Shown: one piece after another, positions 58,220 through 64,000 of the stretch
How positions within the stretch are numbered: the first letter of the stretch is position 1
Layout: each line of letters starts with the position of its first letter
Source: Sacculina carcini
Taxonomy: Eukaryota; Arthropoda; Thecostraca; Sacculinidae
Assembly: GCA_916048095.2 (NCBI GenBank)
Contig: OU696570.1
Location: 7,444,928 to 7,508,927 of the forward strand
Length of the DNA stretch: 64,000 nucleotides
Direction: 5' to 3'
Program-made: the position numbers and the translations under genes
The notes under the pieces: generated by a model
Told to the model about the DNA's origin: nothing
Seen by the model: only the letters and a program-made list of their open reading frames with translations
Databases searched by the model: none

Positions 58220-58388
58220 GTCGTTGGAGATTGAACCACGCACATCAAGACTCTCCTCCCTGGCCGTTCCTTCCACTTCGCCACTGTCCGGTCCCTGTAA
58301 CTACGCCGGCAAACCGCGTCTCTCCATGGGCAGTCTCGGCCGATCGCTCGCCGGACAGTCGGATCCCCGTCGCAGCTCGTTCTCCTGA
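58220..58388 (+). CDS. RASGRF: RASGRF exon f with stop, duplicated copy
   Basis: Identical to 33482-33650. TGA at 58386-58388; candidate AATAAA at 59054-59059. Confidence 0.75.
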
Positions 58389-61166
58389 TACGATTCCACC
58401 CGTATCAGTGTATCTTCCTGTACTCTGCTGTATTATTTAGTCCCAGCATGTGGGGTATTCACCATTTGTCGGACATGTCGCAGTAGGCTCCCGCAGATCA
58501 CTCCGTTAGCTATTATTGTCATCACACAGCTATCAGCAGCCAACAAACTGAACAAATCAGCAAAACAAATCTTGGCTACAACTATTTCACGCTGTCTTTT
58601 ACGGTATTAGTCAAAATTGTATCAATCTGCGTCGCCATATCCAACTAAACACAATTATTGAATTTTTCATAAATCCTGCTTTGTCTAAACTCTACAGTGT
58701 TGAATACAGAAAACAGGAGCTATGGAACACTCAATAATGGTGGTTTTTGTTGAGTAAGGCAATTTTTGGACAGAAACTTTAGCGTTGAAGACGCTCTGAT
58801 AGACAAGTACTATCATTTTGTCATATTTTTGCACACTGAAAACTCATACTAGCGAAATTTTACTTGACTGTTTGGTCCATTTGACAGCCAAGCTCCAAGT
58901 GAATAGAGCCTTGTTGAAAGTTCTTTTCTGATTTCAATCCATTACAATGTGCTCAAATTTGTGCAATTTTAATCACTGCCCATTATGATGGCAAGACAGT
59001 CCTAAGTAAAATAACAAATGAGCTAACAATTTACAATTTTAATTACAAGTAAGAATAAATGTAGGCTAGACATTTCATAATATTGTTTAATAAAATTTCA
59101 TTGTAAATGATGCTCTCTGCACACTGCACGACAGAGTAAATATAGGTACAGTGGTCTCGAGCGTTTATCGCCTCGTGACCGCTATATTTATTTCTCGAAA
59201 TATAGCTGCATTCCGTGGTATTTACAAAATATTTCAAAAAAATTCCCTATTAACTTTGATTTACCTATAGAAAATGTATCAACTTTGCTTCAGTAATTCA
59301 AGTTTGCTGGGATTATATTATTGAAGCGAATGTTTATTATGTAAACCATTGTGCTTTTATTCGGAAATCAGTTTTGCGCTGATAAAGTGTTGGCGCTGAA
59401 TGTGATAAAGAAATAGCTTCTGAACACGGTGACAGGTGGAGCCAGAACGTGTGATTTTTGACCTCTTCAAAAAAATGCTTTTCTCTAACTTATACCGATC
59501 GATGTTTTTCGCATTCTCCATTGTCTAAATGTACTAAACTGTAATGTACCAAGTATATACATTTTTCACTTTTGCGACACCTGCCTCCAGAACCATGAAT
59601 ATTTTGTGATGAGTTTCTGTGAAAAATGACCCAAATCTTGTACAATGCATAATTTATTTGATTATTGTTTTTTTAGGTTTATGCTGCAACCTCACAAAAT
59701 ACTCAATAGGAACAGGATATTTAACTGCAAAGATATAATTATATTATAATATATATTATAATTATAACTAAGATATAATTATTTTTTGAATTTTATTAGC
59801 TCAGTACGTATTTATTAGAATTACGTATATATTTACGTTTTTTGTCGTACTATTTCTTGAGTGGAAATAATGATCGGAAGCCTATAGGAAATTTTTCTAA
59901 TTCCAACGTTATGCTAAGATGTTGCATCTCATAATATTATGGTGAAGATTTGCTATATGAATCCAGAGGACGAAATCGTCTCAAGCCAACTGAGACAATT
60001 GTTAGTCTATAATTATGAAAGCTGATATTGAACATATTTATTGAATATGTATTTGATCATTAACAAAATACTTCATTGTAATATGACTTCACAACTATTT
60101 TATTATTTCTAACATGGCAGAACAGGGGGGTAGGTGGGCTATGCCCCACATCAAGCACACTTCATTATTTGATATTCAGCGTATTTTCGTAGATAAAATA
60201 CGGTTTCGGTATGATTATATCATTATAACATAATTCCATTTTAACGCTGATGAACAGAATAAGATTGAAACATTGAAACAACTGATTGGCTATACACGTA
60301 TGTAATAATCTAATAATAATCTAATAAAATGCTTGTATAATATCATCACATTCCAATGTCGTGAACAAAAATTATACCGGACGATGTTGAACCAATGTTG
60401 AATACCAATGCTGAACAAACTGGGCTAGAAAATAACTTGCATAAATTGCACTCTTGCAACTTAAATACTATTTTCACTCTCTGAGCCCAGCACAATGATG
60501 AATTCACTGAATGACTAGTACAGACATTGCATTTAAACGTCACACTATCCAAGTACATATTGCACCAGCTTTCTACTGCTCTTATTGTCGACGTCGTTTT
60601 ACTATCTTATCGTCTGAATGTTTATCTTTGTGTAATCTGGCTGTTTTGTGTATCGATGTGAAATATACGTTGAGATGTGGCATGTGTTTGTGATTCTCGT
60701 AATATTTACCCCTGTATAAACCGGCTTACTTAACTTCAATGGTTCAAAATGATTATTTCCATCAACAGCTGGACTAGTAGACTAAAATAACCTGTTGAAG
60801 ATGTTCAATATGAGGTTCTTGATTGATAATTGCTTATCAAAACAAAATATATTCTGGTATTTCTTCAACATTTTTTTAGTATATTGTGATGATATAAGAC
60901 CAGATTAATTTTGAAGTATGCACAACCTCAACTATTGGTTCAGCTTGGATTGTTGTCAAGTTTTTTCAGCAAAATTTTGCCAGTCTCATATTTGTGTGCT
61001 CCTTTTCTGTGAAATTTCTGTGACATGTCACATTGAGTTGATTGCGCTTTCCCTCATAAGATGTATTCCAGCACGCCAAAAACGTGTACAATTTTCAACG
61101 AAATCATTCCAGCAGGTGTATTAAGTTTGTTGTTTGTGGAGCAGTTGGTAAATTTTTACACAAACA
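58389..61166. other. 3' UTR and downstream AT-rich DNA (copy 2)
   Basis: Duplicate of 33651-36429, with an A-run one base shorter near 59470 and three substitutions (58732 and two near 59667). No gene seen. Confidence 0.45.
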
Positions 61167-61467
61167 ATCAGGGGCCTAGATATGTGCCGAGGCTCGGGGG
61201 ATGACCACCATCATACATTAGTGTTCAAAGTTGACTCAGTTGGTCAATTGCATAAGACCTTCAACTGTTTTCGGCATATTCAACTACAACACACATACCT
61301 CAAGGCAAATATAGTATAATTGTTCACATATTTTTAAGTTTTATGTTTTTCGTTTATTGTTATTTTTAGCTATGCTGGTTTTGATGATAATATACCCAAT
61401 GAACTGAGATCAGCTAATTTGTCAGGGGTATATATATTCCCCATACCCCCCAAGGATCTACGCCCAT
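61167..61467 (+). repeat. dispersed repeat (copy in duplicated segment)
   Basis: Duplicate of 36430-36730. Confidence 0.55.
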
Positions 61468-61787
61468 GTAAGCAATTACGAAGCTGATGTTTCCGTTGTA
61501 GATTGTATTTACAGACGATAACACATAGCGACACATGGCCCGTCCCAAAATCATATACTTTATACCACCTTACTATCGATATAATACACAAGTACCGACA
61601 TGTGCGGCGTAAACACTGGTAAAAACAGGCGGGGCTGGCAACAATGCTGAATAAGATTACTGATTAAGCATAAGATTAAGAAACAGGCGGGGCTGGCAAC
61701 AATGCTGAATAATGCAATAATTATTATTGATATAATGTAAACCTATTATACATTAACCTATAGCTTGTAGCAAGCAGCTCATACAAC

Positions 61788-61788
<1 letters not shown>

Positions 61789-61858
<70 letters not shown>
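61789..61858. repeat. (AT)n microsatellite (copy 2)
   Basis: Duplicate of 37052-37115, six bases longer. Confidence 0.9.
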
Positions 61859-61865
<7 letters not shown>

Positions 61866-61908
61866 ATTCGTGCTGCGTTACACGCGGAGCGCGTAACGCA
61901 GCACGAAT
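61866..61908. repeat. 16-bp perfect hairpin (copy 2)
   Basis: Same arms as 37123-37165. Confidence 0.8.
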
Positions 61909-61959
61909 ATATAAGCAATATATATAAGGAATATATATAAGGAAATATATATCTATATA

Positions 61960-64000
61960 TATAAAAGAGATCCTCTGTCTGTCTGTCTGTCTGTCTGTCT
62001 GTGTGTTTGTCTGTCCCACCCTCCTTGGTCCATTTTCAGCAAGCTGCTACTCGGTAACTACTTGTACCCGCCCACAATTTATACCATTACGTTGGAAATT
62101 TTCTTGTCTACACGATAGGATAAATTTAAAATTTAAAAATCAAACCAAAAAAGTTATCGCGGTGAAAAGACAAAATGAACCCTGAAAAATGCGAAAATTT
62201 TGGTCAATATTCCTACATCTACTCCTCATAAACCAGAAATGGTACAGCCAAACAGATTATACCACTGTGTAGAAAATATTCTGTTCTATACGATAGGCTA
62301 TAATTCATATCCAAAAATTAAATATAAAATATGTAAAAATGACAAAATTTCAGTCTACATTCAAAATTATATTTAAGCTCGACGCGTCCGATTTTCTGTA
62401 CTTTTTTCTCTATTTCTCAGCAACTAACTATGACACATCTAAATAAATATTACCATCATGCTGGGAATTTTGTTTTCTACAGCACGGTATAATTTTTAAT
62501 TTTCCAGAGTGTATTAAAAAAAAGTTACGGCGGTGTGAAGTCAAAATGACAAACTCAAAAATGCAAAATTAGCACTGGAAACCGTGAATATTTTGGTAAA
62601 TATTCCGCTATCTATTCCTCATAAACCAGCAATGGTACAGCTATAAAAATTTAACTATTGTGTAGAGAATTTTGTGTTCTACAAGAAAAGTTATAATTTA
62701 TACCCACAAATGATACAAAAAACGTGTACAATTGGCAAAATTCTCAAATACATCCAAAATTACACTTGAACACCGGGTGATTAAAATTAATTCATTTTTC
62801 TACCCATTTCTCAGGAACTATTTGTCACACATTACAATAAATTATACCATTGTGCTGGAAATCTTGTTTTCTACAATACGGTATAATGTTTTATTTTCCA
62901 AAGTGTATCTGAAAAAAGTTACGGCGGTGTAAAGTCAAAAGGACATATTGCCAATTTGACAGCTATTATGCGCACTTGCGATTACACAGGAATATGTACT
63001 ACTGTGTAGAGAATTTTGTGTTCTACAAGAAAAGGTATAATTTATACCCACAAATGATACAAAAAACGTGTAAAATTGGCAAAATTCTCAAATACATCCA
63101 AAATTACACTTGAACACCGGGTGACTACAATTTATTCATTTTTATACCCATTTCTCAGGAACTGTTTGTCACATCTTAAAATTAATTATACCATCGTGCT
63201 AGAAATTTTGTTTCCTACATTACGGTATAACTATTAATTTTCCAAAGTGTATCTGAAGGAAGTTACGGCGGTGTAAAGTCAAAATGTCATGTTGCCAATT
63301 TGACAGCTATTATGCGTACCTGCGATTACACATGAATATACACTGATTAAATTTCACTGAAGTCCAATCACAATTTACGCACTTGCGATTACACAGGAAT
63401 ATACTACTGTGTAGAGAATTTTGTGTTCTACAAGATAAGCTATAATTTATACCCACAAATGATACAAAAAACGTGTAAAATTGGCAAAATTCTCAAATAC
63501 ATCCAAAATTACACTTGAACACCGGGCGACTAAAATTAATTCATTTTTCTACTATTTCTCAGTAACTATTTGTTACACATAAAAATAAATTATACCATCG
63601 TTCTAGAAATCTTGTCTTCTACAATACGGTATAATTTGTAATTTTCCAAAGTGTATCTGAAGGACGTTACGGGGGTGTAAAATCAAACGGACATATTGCC
63701 AATTTGACAGCTATTATGCGCACTTGCGATTACACAGGAATATACACCGATTAAATTTCACTGAAGCCCAATCACAATTTAGAATGCATCATATTAGCTC
63801 CAAGCATGGATGGTGTGGTTTTATTGGGTACAGTTTGATTAATTAACTATACTGAATAGAAAGGCTTTATTGTCCTCAATATTTACACATGAATTGTTCC
63901 GCCCGACGGGCGGGTAATATACTACTGGGAACAAAGTTTACTACTGAAATTTACTGTATAATTTAATTGGTTTAATTTCAAGCTGCATACGCTTGAGCTG
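61960..64000 (+). mobile_element. Helitron-like array (copy 2, cut by window end)
   Basis: Duplicate of 37217-39257: (CTGT)n, three ~340-405-bp units (starting near 62660, 63004 and 63409) and the first GC hairpin at 63899-63913. Confidence 0.45.

Larger units (their letters stand above)
42365..64000 (+). repeat. 24,740-bp tandem duplication, copy 2 (runs off the window)
   Basis: 21.6 kb collinear with 17625-39257. It carries exons b-f of RASGRF and all the elements of the introns and downstream region. It contains none of the three P-like elements or exon a. The right edge is not visible; the array may have more units. Confidence 0.95.

Overview
This is eukaryotic DNA, most likely from an invertebrate animal. 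It is AT-rich, full of microsatellites, and carries one split host gene on the + strand whose long introns are packed with transposable elements. The gene is recognisable as RASGRF, a Ras-specific guanine nucleotide exchange factor. Six exons (4644-4741, 18927-19011, 22070-22267, 30504-30701, 31209-31339, 33482-33650) splice in consistent phase into the C-terminal 292 residues: the CDC25/RasGEF catalytic domain, the SLEIEPR end motif, a Ser-rich tail and a TGA stop. Upstream exons (PH, DH, IQ, REM) lie left of the window or were not found.

Layout. 1-4643: non-coding, with an old minus-strand non-LTR ORF1 remnant (2.8-3.7 kb) and CA/TG microsatellites. 4742-18926 is one 14-kb intron. It holds a minus-strand LTR retrotransposon with 154-bp LTRs (5684-9089, Ty3/gypsy-like, integrase core deleted) and three P-element/THAP-like DNA transposons: A on - and B and C on + (9832-17627). 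A and B form a giant inverted repeat. The 22268-30503 intron holds a nest of non-LTR elements. An older ingi/Vingi-like copy (22435-23160 plus 28671-30110) is split by a full-length relative (23162-28661), with 9-bp direct repeats at the insertion. The relative is itself split by a 5'-truncated Jockey/CR1-like fragment (25469-26854). A 72-bp MITE (29959-30030) sits in the older copy. The last intron has a hAT-type MITE (31735-32042). Beyond the gene, 36.4-42.3 kb is dispersed repeats and a Helitron-like array with about ten GC-rich hairpin motifs.

The largest structure is a direct tandem duplication with a 24,740-bp unit. 17625-42364 is repeated from 42365 to the end of the window, which is reached before the second copy ends. 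I saw only 12 substitutions and three simple-repeat length changes, so it is either very recent or an assembly artefact (collapsed or misjoined haplotypes). It duplicates the last five RASGRF exons, including the stop, with compatible splice phases. The junction lies on a sequence matching the outer end of the P-like terminal inverted repeats.

The most novel item is the 5' end of the full-length ingi/Vingi-like element. Its first nucleotide after the target-site duplication starts a sequence whose pairings follow the order of an HDV-like self-cleaving ribozyme (P1, P2, P3). It is followed by a 2A-like motif and a PHD-type finger. This would be an animal counterpart of the trypanosome L1Tc arrangement.
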